DNA from: Pseudomonas sp. S09G 359
GTDB taxonomy: Bacteria; Pseudomonadota; Gammaproteobacteria; Pseudomonadales; Pseudomonadaceae
DNA length: 64,000 nucleotides
Reading direction: 5' to 3'
NCBI RefSeq assembly: GCF_002843605.1
Contig: NZ_CP025263.1
Span: 5,423,501-5,487,500 of the forward strand
The position numbers and the translations under genes are program-made. The notes below the pieces were generated by a model. It saw nothing but the letters and a program-made list of their open reading frames with translations, was not told the DNA's origin and searched no databases. Below are positions 46,754 to 56,205 of the stretch, piece by piece. How positions within the stretch are numbered: position 1 is the stretch's first letter; each line of letters begins with the position of its first letter.

Positions 46754-49324
46754 ATGTCCTCTTGTTTCAACCGCCGGTCTTCTTCGCCCGTCCTGTCCTT
46801 GCTGACCGCCGCCATCCTGCTGGCCGGCGCACCAGTGATGACCGCCACCGCAGCCGAGCCTGCACCGCGCAGCCACGGCAACTACAACTTCCAGATCGAG
46901 CAGCAGCCACTGGTGTCGGCACTTAACGCCTTTACCGCCGTGACCGGCTGGCAGGTCGGCCTGCCGGCGGAGCTCGGCCAGGGTGTGTCGTCGCCTGGCG
47001 TGCGCGGCCCGTTGTCGCCGGAAAAAGCCCTGGACCGGCTGTTGGTGGGGACCAACTTGAGCTATCGCAAACTGGGCAATAACAACATCGTGCTGGAAAA
47101 ACGCGCAACGGGCGGCACCCTCAACCTGCAACAGGTGACCATCAGCGCCACCCGCAACGAACAGGACGTGAGCGCCGTACCGAGCACCGTCAGCGTGCAT
47201 GACCGCGATGAGCTGGACCGCAACAACGTCAACAACATGCGTGACCTGGTGCGTTACGAGCCAGGCGTATCCGTGGGTGGCGCCGGTACCCGTGCCGGCA
47301 GTTCCGGTTTCAATATCCGTGGTATCGATGGCGACCGCATCCTCACCCAGGTCGACGGCGTTGAAGTGCCCGACCACTTCTCCAACGGCCCTTACGCGCA
47401 AACCCGGCGCAACTATGTCGACCCGGAAATCGTCAAGCGCGTCGAGATCCTGCGCGGCCCGGCCTCGGCGCTTTACGGCAGCAGCGCTATCGGCGGCGCG
47501 GTGAGTTATTTCACCCTCGACCCGGACGACATCATCAAGCCCGGCAAAGACGTCGGCGCGCGCCTGAAAACCGGCTACAGCTCCGCCGACGAAAGCTGGC
47601 TGACCTCCGGCACCGTCGCCGGTCGCGTGCAGGACTTCGATGGCTTGCTGCACCTGAGCCAGCGCAACGGCCACGAGACCGAATCCTACGATGGCAACAA
47701 CGTCACCGGCCTGAATCGCACCGGCGCCAACCCGGAAGACGCGCGCACCACCAACGTACTGGCCAAGCTGGGCTGGAACTATGGCGACGACAACCGCCTG
47801 GGCCTGACCTACGAGAAGTACAAGGACGACCGCGACACTAACCAGAAAAGCGCCGTGGGCGGCCCCTACAACACCGGCTTCAACAGCAACCTCTACCGCG
47901 CGCGCGCGGGTAACGACACCATCACCCGCGAGCGTTTCGCGGTTGAAAACAGCTTCGCCCTGGAATCGCCGATTGCCGACCGGATCAAGACCAGCCTCAA
48001 CTACCAGATCGCCAAGACCGACCAGACCACCACCGAACACTATGTGTCGGGTGCCCGCAATTTGCAGCGCGATCGCCAGACGCTCTACCAGGAAAAACAG
48101 TGGGTGTTCGACGCCCAGCTGGACAAGGCGTTTGCCATCGGTGACACCGACCACGCGGTAACCTACGGCACTACGCTCAAACAGGCGAAAGTCACCGGTT
48201 CCCGCACCGGCAGCGCAACGTGCCTGACCGTCAGCGCCAACTGCCCGACCATTGGCGGCCCCAGCATCCTGGCGTCGGACCGTGTCGTACCGGCCAGCGA
48301 CTTCCCCGATCCGACGATCAACACCTACGCCCTGTTCGCCCAGGACCAGATCAGCTGGGGCAAATGGACCTTCCTGCCCAGCGTGCGTTATGACTACACC
48401 CAGCTCAAGCCCAAGCTGACCGAGGACTTCCTCAACGCCACCGACCCGAACCGTATCTACGCGCACGACGACAGCGACAAGACCTGGCATCGCGTCTCGC
48501 CGAAATTCGGCCTGACCTACGCCCTGACCGACAACTACACCCTGTTCGGCCAGTACGCCGAAGGCTTCCGCACGCCGTCGGCCAAGGCCCTGTACGGCCG
48601 CTTCGAAAACATCCAGCAAGGCTATGTGGTAGAGCCCAACTCGGACCTCAAGCCGGAAACCAGCAAGAGCTATGAAACCGGCCTGCGCGGCAACTTCGAC
48701 GCGGGCAACTTCGACGTGGCGGTGTTCTATAACAAGTACCGCGACTTCATCAACGAAGACGCCGCCTTGCTGTCGCCCACCGGCACCGCGTTCAAGGCCA
48801 GCAACATCAAGCACGCCACCATCAAGGGCGTGGAAGCCAAAGGCCGCCTCAACCTGGACGCCTTCGGTGCCCCGCAAGGCCTGTACACCCAGGGTTCGGT
48901 AGCCTATGCCTACGGCCGCAACGAAGACACCGGCGAGCCGATCAACAGCGTCAACCCGCTCAAGGGCGTGTTCGGCCTGGGTTACGACCAGGACAACTAC
49001 GGCGCGCTGGTCAGCTGGACCCTGGTCAAGAAGCAGGACCGTGTCGACAAAAATACCTTCTTCTCGCCCGACGGTGACACCACCAAGGCCCCGTTCAAGA
49101 CCCCAGGCTTCGGCATCCTCGACCTGACCGGTTTCTACAAGGTCACCAACGACGTGACCATCAACGGCGGCGTGTACAACCTCACCGACAAGAAATACTG
49201 GAACTGGGACGACGTGCGCAGCTTCGACAGCATCGGCGAAGCCGGCGTGACCGCGCCTGCCAACATCGACCGCCTGACCCAGCCCGGCCGCAACTTCGCG
49301 ATCAATGTGATCTGGGATATCTGA
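46754..49324 (+). CDS. TonB-dependent haem/haemoprotein receptor with STN signalling domain
   Basis: This 856-residue outer-membrane receptor has a signal peptide at about 1-33. The STN secretin/TonB N-terminal domain (about 45-115, YNFQIEQQPLVSALNAFTAVTG) interacts with the FecR protein. The plug begins with the TonB box region QQVTISATRNEQD and includes FNIRGIDGDRILTQVDGVEVPD. The beta barrel ends in NFAINVIWDI. Haem-receptor motifs FRTPS (FRAP-like) and EPNSDLKPE (NPNL-like) are present. The histidine often found between these motifs is not seen. The arrangement resembles the P. aeruginosa Hxu system; the exact ligand is inferred. Haem oxygenase follows. Confidence 0.9.
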   Translation: MSSCFNRRSSSPVLSLLTAAILLAGAPVMTATAAEPAPRSHGNYNFQIEQQPLVSALNAFTAVTGWQVGLPAELGQGVSSPGVRGPLSPEKALDRLLVGTNLSYRKLGNNNIVLEKRATGGTLNLQQVTISATRNEQDVSAVPSTVSVHDRDELDRNNVNNMRDLVRYEPGVSVGGAGTRAGSSGFNIRGIDGDRILTQVDGVEVPDHFSNGPYAQTRRNYVDPEIVKRVEILRGPASALYGSSAIGGAVSYFTLDPDDIIKPGKDVGARLKTGYSSADESWLTSGTVAGRVQDFDGLLHLSQRNGHETESYDGNNVTGLNRTGANPEDARTTNVLAKLGWNYGDDNRLGLTYEKYKDDRDTNQKSAVGGPYNTGFNSNLYRARAGNDTITRERFAVENSFALESPIADRIKTSLNYQIAKTDQTTTEHYVSGARNLQRDRQTLYQEKQWVFDAQLDKAFAIGDTDHAVTYGTTLKQAKVTGSRTGSATCLTVSANCPTIGGPSILASDRVVPASDFPDPTINTYALFAQDQISWGKWTFLPSVRYDYTQLKPKLTEDFLNATDPNRIYAHDDSDKTWHRVSPKFGLTYALTDNYTLFGQYAEGFRTPSAKALYGRFENIQQGYVVEPNSDLKPETSKSYETGLRGNFDAGNFDVAVFYNKYRDFINEDAALLSPTGTAFKASNIKHATIKGVEAKGRLNLDAFGAPQGLYTQGSVAYAYGRNEDTGEPINSVNPLKGVFGLGYDQDNYGALVSWTLVKKQDRVDKNTFFSPDGDTTKAPFKTPGFGILDLTGFYKVTNDVTINGGVYNLTDKKYWNWDDVRSFDSIGEAGVTAPANIDRLTQPGRNFAINVIWDI

Positions 49325-49331
49325 CCGCGCG

Positions 49332-49373
49332 CCTCACCTCGTCGAAATTTCAGCGATGGGGTGAGGTTTTTTT
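49332..49373 (+). terminator. Terminator after the haem receptor gene
   Basis: CCTCACC pairs with GGTGAGG around a 21-base loop that can fold further (CGTCG with CGATG), followed by seven T. It separates the receptor from haem oxygenase. Confidence 0.85.
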
Positions 49374-49458
49374 ACTGTGCCGCGTCTTCTTGTTCGTCTA
49401 TTTGATAACGGCTCTCTTTCAGAGCAACAAGGCGCTCCCCTTCTCAAGGACTTTTTTC

Positions 49459-50067
49459 ATGACCGCTTCCCCTACCGCAGAACGCCCAAGCCTGCGCTCC
49501 CAGCGCCTGAACCAGATCACCAACGAACCCCACACCAAGCTCGATGCGTTGGTCAAAGCCCATGCGCCGTTTGAGACTCAAGCCAATTTTGCGCGCTTCG
49601 TGGTGGCCCAGTACCTGTTCCAGTCGGAACTGGTGGCCCTGTACACCGACGCCGAGCTGATCAAGATCGTGCCTGACCTGGCCGCGCGCTGCCGCGCCGA
49701 CGCCGCCAAGCTCGACCTGGCCGACCTGGACACCGAAGTACCGGCACCGGTGGCCGGCGCCGTGAAGAATCCGAGCAAAGCCGAAGCGCTGGGCTGGCTG
49801 TTCGTGTCCGAAGGCTCCAAGCTCGGCGCCGCATTCCTGATCAAGCGCGCCGTGGGCCTGGGCCTGAGCGAAACCTTCGGCGCCCGCCACCTCGGCGAGC
49901 CGGCCGGTGGTCGCGCCGAAGGCTGGAAGAGCTTCACCCGCACCCTCGACGGCCTGACATTCAGCGCCGAAGAAGAGGCCGCCGTGGAAAAAGGCGCGGT
50001 TGACGCGTTTGTACGCTTCACCGTGTTGCTGGAACAGGCGTACGCTAGCGCCCCTGAACTGGCCTGA
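49459..50067 (+). CDS. hemO: Biliverdin-producing haem oxygenase (HemO/PigA type)
   Basis: This 202-residue cytosolic enzyme cleaves haem to biliverdin, CO and iron. It closely matches the Pseudomonas PigA/HemO form: LRSQRLNQITNEPHTKLDAL with proximal histidine H25, NFARFVVAQYLFQSELVALY, and ALGWLFVSEGSKLGAAFLIK. The start is the ATG at 49459 with AAGGA upstream. Although a terminator precedes it, its place after a haem receptor indicates that it releases iron from imported haem. No clear Fur box is visible in its short leader. Confidence 0.92.
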   Translation: MTASPTAERPSLRSQRLNQITNEPHTKLDALVKAHAPFETQANFARFVVAQYLFQSELVALYTDAELIKIVPDLAARCRADAAKLDLADLDTEVPAPVAGAVKNPSKAEALGWLFVSEGSKLGAAFLIKRAVGLGLSETFGARHLGEPAGGRAEGWKSFTRTLDGLTFSAEEEAAVEKGAVDAFVRFTVLLEQAYASAPELA

Positions 50068-50092
50068 TCCCCAAATTGGAATGCGATAAACA

Positions 50093-50119
50093 TGTGGGAG
50101 GGGCGGTGCCCCTCCCACA
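50093..50119. repeat. Single REP palindrome
   Basis: TGTGGGAGGGGC and its inverse repeat with a three-base loop lie between hemO and the DUF454 gene. No T-run follows, so it is not an obvious terminator. Confidence 0.8.
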
Positions 50120-50158
50120 AGATCTCATTTCCAACTGATTTTCTGCGATACCCAATCT

Positions 50159-50560
50159 ATGACCGGCAAAACCCCATCCACCTCGAAAATCGCGCGGATC
50201 CTGTTCGGCCTGCTGGCCTATGTCAGCCTGGGTATCGGGCTGGTGGCGATTGTCATACCGGGTTTGCCCACCACCGAGTTCATCCTGCTGGCCGCCTGGG
50301 CCGCCACCAAAAGCTCGCCGCGCCTCAGTGCCTGGCTGGAAAACCACCGGCTGTTCGGGCCGATCCTGTTCAACTGGCGCAATGGCAAGATCATCGCCCG
50401 CCGCGCCAAGGTCAGCGCCACTGTGAGCATGCTGCTGTGCGCCACCCTGATGCTGGTGATGCTCGACCACGGTTGGCCGATCTACCTGGCGATTGTCGGA
50501 ATGAGCCTGGGCAACCTGTGGATCTGGTCGCGCCCTGAGCGGCTTGCAAAGCCCGCGTAA
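50159..50560 (+). CDS. DUF454/YbaN-family inner-membrane protein
   Basis: This 133-residue membrane protein has helices at about 11-35, 40-55 and 85-120. The family signature LGIGLVAIVIPGLPTTEFILLAAWAATKSSPRL is present, followed by FGPILFNWRNGKIIARRAKV. Members of DUF454 have no established function but are often near iron or haem genes, as here after hemO. It begins at ATG 50159, 92 bases after hemO. Confidence 0.87.
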   Translation: MTGKTPSTSKIARILFGLLAYVSLGIGLVAIVIPGLPTTEFILLAAWAATKSSPRLSAWLENHRLFGPILFNWRNGKIIARRAKVSATVSMLLCATLMLVMLDHGWPIYLAIVGMSLGNLWIWSRPERLAKPA

Positions 50561-50700
50561 CAAAGCCTGTAGGCATTCTCCTACCGCTCATCACCTCCCT
50601 CTCATGAATTGATTTATGACGCCGATGTTTCAGGCATAGCGTCGAATGGACTTGGCTCTGCATGACATGCATTTCCACACGTCCATTCGCGAGTGAACCT

Positions 50701-52839
50701 ATGTTCGACACCCTCTCCATACGCTTGAAAATTGTGCTGTTGTCCGGGCTGTGCCTGCTGGGGGTGATTGCGCTGATCATCAGCATCAACCTGTACGAGA
50801 CAGACCAGAATGACCATCTGATCAGCGATTCAAGCTCGCGAATGCTCACCAACAGCGTACAGAACCTGCTGCAGGCCAAAGCTGCCGAACAGGCGGTGCA
50901 ACTGCAGAAAAGCCTGGGCGAAAACCTGCTGGTGGTGACCGCCCTCGCCGATCAGGTCAAAGACCTGCGCAACCTGGCCGCTAAACGCTCACTGGAACCC
51001 GGCGCCCTGCGTGAAGAACTCAACAGGAGCCTGAAAACCACGTTCGAACGCAACAACAAGGTGCTGGGTATCTGGCTGTCGTTCGAGCCCAACGGCCTGG
51101 ATGGCAAGGACAGCGAATTCGTCGATGACAAAGCCCGCGTGTCCAATGAAAAGGGGCGTTTCTCCAGCTACTGGAGCCGTGCCGGCGGCGAAGGCTTGAA
51201 CACCATCATGGTCGAAGAAGACCTGACCAAGACCAGCCTCAACCTCAGCGGTACGCCCTACAACATCTGGTACACCTGCCCACGGGACACCCGCAATACG
51301 TGTCTGTTGGACCCGTATGAAGACACCGTGGGCGGCAAGCCCGTACTGATGACCACCATTTCACTGCCGCTGATCGTGGACGGTAAAGTGATCGGCGTGG
51401 CCGGTGTCGATATCGCCCTCAACAGCCTGCAAGCCCTCACCGATGCAGCGCAAAAGGAATTGTTCGAGGGCGCCGCACACCTGGAAGTCATTTCCAGCAC
51501 CGGCCTGATTGCCGCCTACAGCGGCGAGCCGGCAAAGGTAGGTAAAAACCTGATCGACACCCTCGGCGCCGAAGGCAAGGAAATCGTGCAACTGCTGGCC
51601 AGCGACAGCCACGTCAACCGCGAACAGGGCGATATCATCCGAGCGGTCTACGCGGTCAAGCCCATCGCTGATGCAAAACCCTGGGGCGTGGTGATCAAAC
51701 TGCCCAAAACCGTGATGCTGGCCGATGCCACGAAGCTTCAAGGCGTGCTCGACACTGCCCAGGCCAGCGGCACGCTCAAGGCCCTGCTGGTCGGCGCTGC
51801 CGCCGGGCTGCTCGGCCTGCTGCTGATCTGGCTGACCGCCACCGGCGTGACCCGGCCGATCAACAGCGTGGCCGCCATGCTCAAGGACATCGCCAGCGGC
51901 GACGGCGACCTGACCCAACGCCTGGCCTACACCAAGAAAGACGAACTGGGCGAGTTGGTGAACTGGTTCAACCGCTTCCTCGACAAGCTGCAACCGACCA
52001 TCGCGCAGATCAAGCAAAGCATCACCGAGGCGCGGGGCACGGCGGATCAGTCGTCGGCCATCGCGCGCCAGACCAGCGAAGGCATGCAGGTGCAGTTCCG
52101 CGAGATCGACCAGGTGGCCACCGCCTCCAACGAAATGAGCGCCACCGCCCACGATGTCGCCAATAGCGCCTCAAACGCCGCCAACGCGGCACGCGGGGCC
52201 GACCAGTCGGCGCGCGAAGGCATGTCGATCATCGAGCAGAGCACCCGCGACATCACCACCCTGGCCGAAGAAGTCAGCAAGGCCGTCGGCGAAGTCGAAG
52301 CCCTGGCGGTGAATAGCGAGCAGATCGGCTCAGTCCTGGAAGTGATTCGCAGCATTGCCGAGCAGACCAACCTGCTGGCACTCAATGCCGCGATCGAAGC
52401 GGCACGCGCCGGGGAAAGCGGGCGCGGTTTTGCGGTGGTGGCCGACGAAGTGCGCAACCTGGCCAAACGCACCCAGGATTCTGTGGAGGAAATCCGCCTG
52501 GTGATCGAGCGCATCCAGAGCGGTACACGCGGCGTGGTCGCCACCATGCATTCGAGCCAGAGCCAGGCCCAGAGCAATGCCGGGCAGATCCATCAGGCGG
52601 TGCAGGCCCTGGGCAAGATCAGCGATGCGGTGACGGTGATCAGCGACATGAACCTGCAAATCGCCAGCGCCGCCGAGCAGCAAAGCGCGGTGGCCGAAGA
52701 GGTCAACCGCAACGTCTCGGCGATCCGCACCGTGACCGAAACCCTCACCGGCCAGGCCACCGAGTCGGCGGCCATCAGCAGCCAACTCAATGCATTGGCC
52801 AGCCAGCAGATGAAGTTGATGGATCAGTTCAGGGTGTAA
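50701..52839 (+). CDS. Methyl-accepting chemotaxis protein with dCACHE sensor
   Basis: This 712-residue chemoreceptor has a transmembrane helix at about 11-30 and a large periplasmic double-CACHE domain (about 35-350, with [31 protein letters not shown] and [13 protein letters not shown]). A second helix lies near 360-382, then HAMP, and a signalling domain with [34 protein letters not shown]. The size and sensor sequence resemble polyamine/histamine receptors such as TlpQ, but the ligand is a guess. I start at ATG 50701 ([10 protein letters not shown]). Confidence 0.9.
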   Translation: MFDTLSIRLKIVLLSGLCLLGVIALIISINLYETDQNDHLISDSSSRMLTNSVQNLLQAKAAEQAVQLQKSLGENLLVVTALADQVKDLRNLAAKRSLEPGALREELNRSLKTTFERNNKVLGIWLSFEPNGLDGKDSEFVDDKARVSNEKGRFSSYWSRAGGEGLNTIMVEEDLTKTSLNLSGTPYNIWYTCPRDTRNTCLLDPYEDTVGGKPVLMTTISLPLIVDGKVIGVAGVDIALNSLQALTDAAQKELFEGAAHLEVISSTGLIAAYSGEPAKVGKNLIDTLGAEGKEIVQLLASDSHVNREQGDIIRAVYAVKPIADAKPWGVVIKLPKTVMLADATKLQGVLDTAQASGTLKALLVGAAAGLLGLLLIWLTATGVTRPINSVAAMLKDIASGDGDLTQRLAYTKKDELGELVNWFNRFLDKLQPTIAQIKQSITEARGTADQSSAIARQTSEGMQVQFREIDQVATASNEMSATAHDVANSASNAANAARGADQSAREGMSIIEQSTRDITTLAEEVSKAVGEVEALAVNSEQIGSVLEVIRSIAEQTNLLALNAAIEAARAGESGRGFAVVADEVRNLAKRTQDSVEEIRLVIERIQSGTRGVVATMHSSQSQAQSNAGQIHQAVQALGKISDAVTVISDMNLQIASAAEQQSAVAEEVNRNVSAIRTVTETLTGQATESAAISSQLNALASQQMKLMDQFRV

Positions 52840-52868
52840 ACAAACCTTGAGAACAATGAGGACCCAAT

Positions 52869-52956
52869 GTGGGAGCGGGCTTGCTCGCGAATGGGGTGGG
52901 TCAGTCACCACATCCAGTGACTGTTAAACCGCATTCGCGAGCAAGCCCGCTCCCAC
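52869..52956. repeat. REPIN, GCGGG type
   Basis: GTGGGAGCGGGCTTGCTCGCGAATG and its inverse flank an inner GTCAGTCACC/CAGTGACTG repeat. It lies between the convergent chemoreceptor and nitroreductase genes. Confidence 0.9.
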
Positions 52957-52977
52957 ATAAAGCAGAATCGTACTGGC

Positions 52978-53541
52978 TTAGACGCCAGGCCAGGCCTGCA
53001 CAAACGCCGCCACATCTTCTTTCGCCGCAGTCCGCGGAGGGTTCTGCGGGGTGCCCAGGTAGAGGAAGCCAATCACTTCCTCATCCGCCGTCAGCCCCAG
53101 GCCTTTAGCCACGTGGGCCGAGTAGGACAATTCGCCGGTGCGCCACACTGCACCGATCCCCTGGGCGTAGGCCGCCAGCAGAATGCCGTGGGCGGCGCAG
53201 GCGGCTGCCAGCAACTGCTCGGACTTGGGCACCTTGAAATGCTCCTGCAGGCGCGCAATCACCACGACCACCAACGGCGCACGCAGGGGGCCGTTCTGGG
53301 CCTTGTCGATGGCAGCTTGCGGGGCGTCGGCATCTTGCAGGCGGGCGGCTTCGGCCAGCAGCGTGCCCATCTGCTCACGGGCGGCGCCTTCCACGGTGAG
53401 GAAACGCCAAGGGCGCAGTTGGCCGTGGTCGGGCGCGCGCATGGCAGCGGCGAACAGCACGTCGCGCTGCTCCTGGGTCGGTGCCGGCTCCAGCAGACGC
53501 GGCACGGAAACACGGTTGAGCAAAGCGTCGAGAGCCTGCAT
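52978..53541 (-). CDS. Nitroreductase-family oxidoreductase (YdjA-like)
   Basis: This 187-residue FMN-dependent NAD(P)H oxidoreductase is of the short nitroreductase type. Recognisable parts are AAMRAPDHGQLRPWRFLTVEG near residues 32-52, AAACAAHGILLAAYAQGIGAVWRTG near 112-136 and EEVIGFLYLGTP near the C-terminus. The physiological substrate of this group is unknown. It is divergent from the di-haem protein gene. Confidence 0.9.
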   Translation of the reverse strand: MQALDALLNRVSVPRLLEPAPTQEQRDVLFAAAMRAPDHGQLRPWRFLTVEGAAREQMGTLLAEAARLQDADAPQAAIDKAQNGPLRAPLVVVVIARLQEHFKVPKSEQLLAAACAAHGILLAAYAQGIGAVWRTGELSYSAHVAKGLGLTADEEVIGFLYLGTPQNPPRTAAKEDVAAFVQAWPGV

Positions 53542-53604
53542 TGGCCACCTCCAGAAAAAAATGTGCGGTCATTCTAGCGGGAATGAATCGGGAAGCCACC
53601 AAAC

Positions 53605-53623
53605 GATAATTGCTCTTATTCAT
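53605..53623 (+). promoter_or_regulatory. Possible Fur box before the di-haem/imelysin operon
   Basis: GATAATTGCTCTTATTCAT shows partial dyad symmetry (GATAA and TTATTC) resembling a Fur site. It lies 59 bases before the start of the di-haem protein gene. The match is imperfect. Confidence 0.35.
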
Positions 53624-53681
53624 TCCCCCCGGCCCTGTTAGACTTTGCGGCCTAATTTTCCGCCTTCGTTCAGGAAACTCG

Positions 53682-55109
53682 ATGTTTCGTCCGTTTGTTC
53701 GCCTGTGCGCAGCCGTGCTGGCCTTGAGCCTGACTGCCTGCGACGACGCCCCCCGTTTCACCAAGGCAGAGCCGGGTGAATCACGGGCCGGTGGCGCGAC
53801 GACGGTGAACAAGCGCGACCAGAACGCATTTTCCCTACCCTCGGCCAACTTGTCGCCCACGCGCCGCCTGGACTTCAGCGTCGGCAACAGCTTTTTTCGC
53901 AGCCCCTGGGTGATCGCGCCGTCGACCACCACCGCCCGTGATGGCCTGGGCCCGCTGTTCAACACCAACGCCTGCCAGAACTGCCATATCAAGGACGGCC
54001 GTGGCCACCCGCCGCTGCCCGACGCGCCCAATGCGGTGTCGATGCTGGTGCGGCTGTCGATTCCGGGCACACCGGCCTACGCCAGGCTCATCGAGCAAAT
54101 TGGCGTAGTGCCCGAACCGGTCTACGGCGGCCAACTGCAAGACATGGCCGTGCCGGGCGTAGCGCCGGAAGGCAAAGTGCGGGTCGACTACACGCCGGTC
54201 AACGTGACGTTCAAGGACGGCACCGTGGTCGAATTACGCAAGCCGGACCTGCAGATCACCCAACTCGGCTACGGCCCGATGCATCCAGACACACTTTTTT
54301 CAGCGCGTGTCGCCCCGCCCATGATTGGCCTGGGCTTGCTCGAAGCCATCAGCGATGGCGATATCCTGCGCAACACCGCTGCGCAAACCGCTGACCCGGA
54401 AGCCATCGTAGGCCGGGCCAATTGGGTCTGGGATGATGCCCAACACAAAAGCGTACTCGGGCGGTTTGGCTGGAAAGCCGGGCAACCCAACCTCAATCAA
54501 CAAAATGTTCACGCGTTCTCTGGTGATATGGGCCTCACCACGTCCCTGAGACCCTTTGATGACTGCACCGATGCGCAAGTCGCCTGCAAACAGGCACCTA
54601 ACGGCGATGGCCCGGATGGCGAGCCGGAAGTCAGCGACAACATCCTGCGCCTGGTGCTGTTCTACACGCGTAACCTCGCCGTGCCGGCACGCCGTGGCGT
54701 CGACACGCCGCAGGTGCTGGCCGGGAAAAACCTGTTCTATCAGGCCGGTTGCCAGGGTTGTCACAAGCCGACATTCACGACGGCCGCCTCTGCCGCCGAG
54801 CCTGAGCTGGCCAACCAAGTGATCCGCCCCTACAGCGACCTGCTGTTGCACGACATGGGCCCAGGCCTGGCCGACAACCGCAGCGAATTCAAGGCCGGTG
54901 GCCGCGACTGGCGTACCGCGCCGTTGTGGGGCATCGGCCTGACACAAACCGTAAGTGGCCACACCCAGTTTTTGCATGACGGCCGCGCCCGCAACCTGCT
55001 GGAAGCCGTGTTATGGCACGGCGGTGAAGCACAAGCGGCGCAGCAGCATGTGTTGTCCTTTAATGCCGAACAACGCGCGGCGTTGCTGGCGTTCCTGAAT
55101 TCTTTATAA
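53682..55109 (+). CDS. Di-haem DUF1111 thiol-oxidoreductase-like lipoprotein
   Basis: This 475-residue exported protein has a lipobox LTAC (C20), so it is membrane-anchored in the periplasm. Two c-type haem motifs are visible: C98-x2-C101-H102 (CQNCH) and C357-x2-C360-H361 (CQGCH). It belongs to the DUF1111 group, related to di-haem peroxidases and called thiol oxidoreductases, but no reaction is proven. It is followed by imelysin and DUF1513 genes, a combination repeatedly seen in pseudomonads and linked to iron. The ATG at 53682 has AGGAA upstream. Confidence 0.88.
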   Translation: MFRPFVRLCAAVLALSLTACDDAPRFTKAEPGESRAGGATTVNKRDQNAFSLPSANLSPTRRLDFSVGNSFFRSPWVIAPSTTTARDGLGPLFNTNACQNCHIKDGRGHPPLPDAPNAVSMLVRLSIPGTPAYARLIEQIGVVPEPVYGGQLQDMAVPGVAPEGKVRVDYTPVNVTFKDGTVVELRKPDLQITQLGYGPMHPDTLFSARVAPPMIGLGLLEAISDGDILRNTAAQTADPEAIVGRANWVWDDAQHKSVLGRFGWKAGQPNLNQQNVHAFSGDMGLTTSLRPFDDCTDAQVACKQAPNGDGPDGEPEVSDNILRLVLFYTRNLAVPARRGVDTPQVLAGKNLFYQAGCQGCHKPTFTTAASAAEPELANQVIRPYSDLLLHDMGPGLADNRSEFKAGGRDWRTAPLWGIGLTQTVSGHTQFLHDGRARNLLEAVLWHGGEAQAAQQHVLSFNAEQRAALLAFLNSL

Positions 55110-55140
55110 GCTTCGCCCCAATTACAGAAGGGAGCTAAAC

Positions 55141-56205
55141 ATGTTCCGTCCCAAGTTGTTGTTCACCAGCCTGGCCGCCCTCGCCCTCGGCGCCTGCTCA
55201 CCGCAAGACCCACAAGCCGTGACCTCGGCCGCGATCGCCAAACAGGTGATCCTGCCAACCTACAGCCGCTGGGTCGAAGCCGACCGCCAACTGGCCGTGA
55301 GCGCCCTGGCCTACTGCCAGGGCAAGGAAAGCCTGGACACCGCCCGTGCCGACTTCCTCCACGCACAAAAGGCTTGGGCCGAGTTGCAACCGCTGCTGAT
55401 CGGCCCGCTGGCCGAGGGCAACCGTTCGTGGCAGGTGCAGTTCTGGCCGGACAAGAAAAACCTGGTGGGCCGCCAAGTCGAGCAACTTGTCGCCAGCCAG
55501 CCGCAGATCGACGGCGCCGCACTGGCCAAGTCCAGCGTCGTGGTGCAGGGCCTGTCGGCTTACGAATACATCCTCTACGACGCCAAGACCGACATCGCCG
55601 ACGAGGCCCAGAAAGCCCGTTACTGCCCACTGCTGGTGGCCATCGGCGACCGTCAGAAAGCCCTGGCCGAGGAGATCCTGGCCAGCTGGAACAGCACCGA
55701 CGGCATGCTCGCGCAGATGACCAAGTTTCCGAATCAGCGCTACGCCGATTCCCACGAAGCCATCGCCGACCTGCTGCGCGTGCAAGTCACCGCACTGGAC
55801 ACCTTGAAGAAAAAGCTCGGTACGCCAATGGGTCGCCAGACCAAGGGCATCCCGCAGCCGTTCCAGGCCGATGCATGGCGTAGCCAGTCGTCTCTGCAAA
55901 GCCTCGAAGCCAGCCTGGCGGCGGCGCAGACCGTGTGGGTTGGCGTCGACAACAAAGGCCTGCGTGGCCTGCTGCCATCTGACCAGAAGCCGCTGGCCGA
56001 CAAAATCGATGCCGCCTATGCCGCGTCGCTGAAACTGTTCGCCAGCAACCAGCGTACCCTCAACGAACTGTTGAACGATGACGCTGGGCGCCAGCAACTC
56101 AACGATATCTACGACAGCCTCAACGTCGTCCACCGCCTGCACGAAGGTGAGCTGGCCAAGGCGCTGGGCATCCAACTCGGCTTCAACGCCAACGACGGTG
56201 ACTGA
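55141..56205 (+). CDS. Imelysin-family lipoprotein
   Basis: This 354-residue exported protein has a lipobox near residue 19 (LGAC) followed by the imelysin (peptidase M75) helical bundle, duplicated in two halves. Imelysins are thought to bind iron or act in iron uptake rather than proteolysis. The family GxHxxE motif is altered to GLSAYE at residues 137-142, so the histidine is missing. It starts 31 bases after the di-haem gene, and its stop overlaps the DUF1513 start by one base. Confidence 0.85.
   Translation: MFRPKLLFTSLAALALGACSPQDPQAVTSAAIAKQVILPTYSRWVEADRQLAVSALAYCQGKESLDTARADFLHAQKAWAELQPLLIGPLAEGNRSWQVQFWPDKKNLVGRQVEQLVASQPQIDGAALAKSSVVVQGLSAYEYILYDAKTDIADEAQKARYCPLLVAIGDRQKALAEEILASWNSTDGMLAQMTKFPNQRYADSHEAIADLLRVQVTALDTLKKKLGTPMGRQTKGIPQPFQADAWRSQSSLQSLEASLAAAQTVWVGVDNKGLRGLLPSDQKPLADKIDAAYAASLKLFASNQRTLNELLNDDAGRQQLNDIYDSLNVVHRLHEGELAKALGIQLGFNANDGD

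Noticed and set aside
46724..48877. Open frame of about 717 codons antisense to the haem receptor
   Set aside because: The receptor frame carries all known motifs; the antisense frame is valine/glycine-rich shadow sequence.
49374..49458. Fur box before hemO
   Set aside because: Only a short TTTGATAA fragment is present, without the required dyad symmetry.
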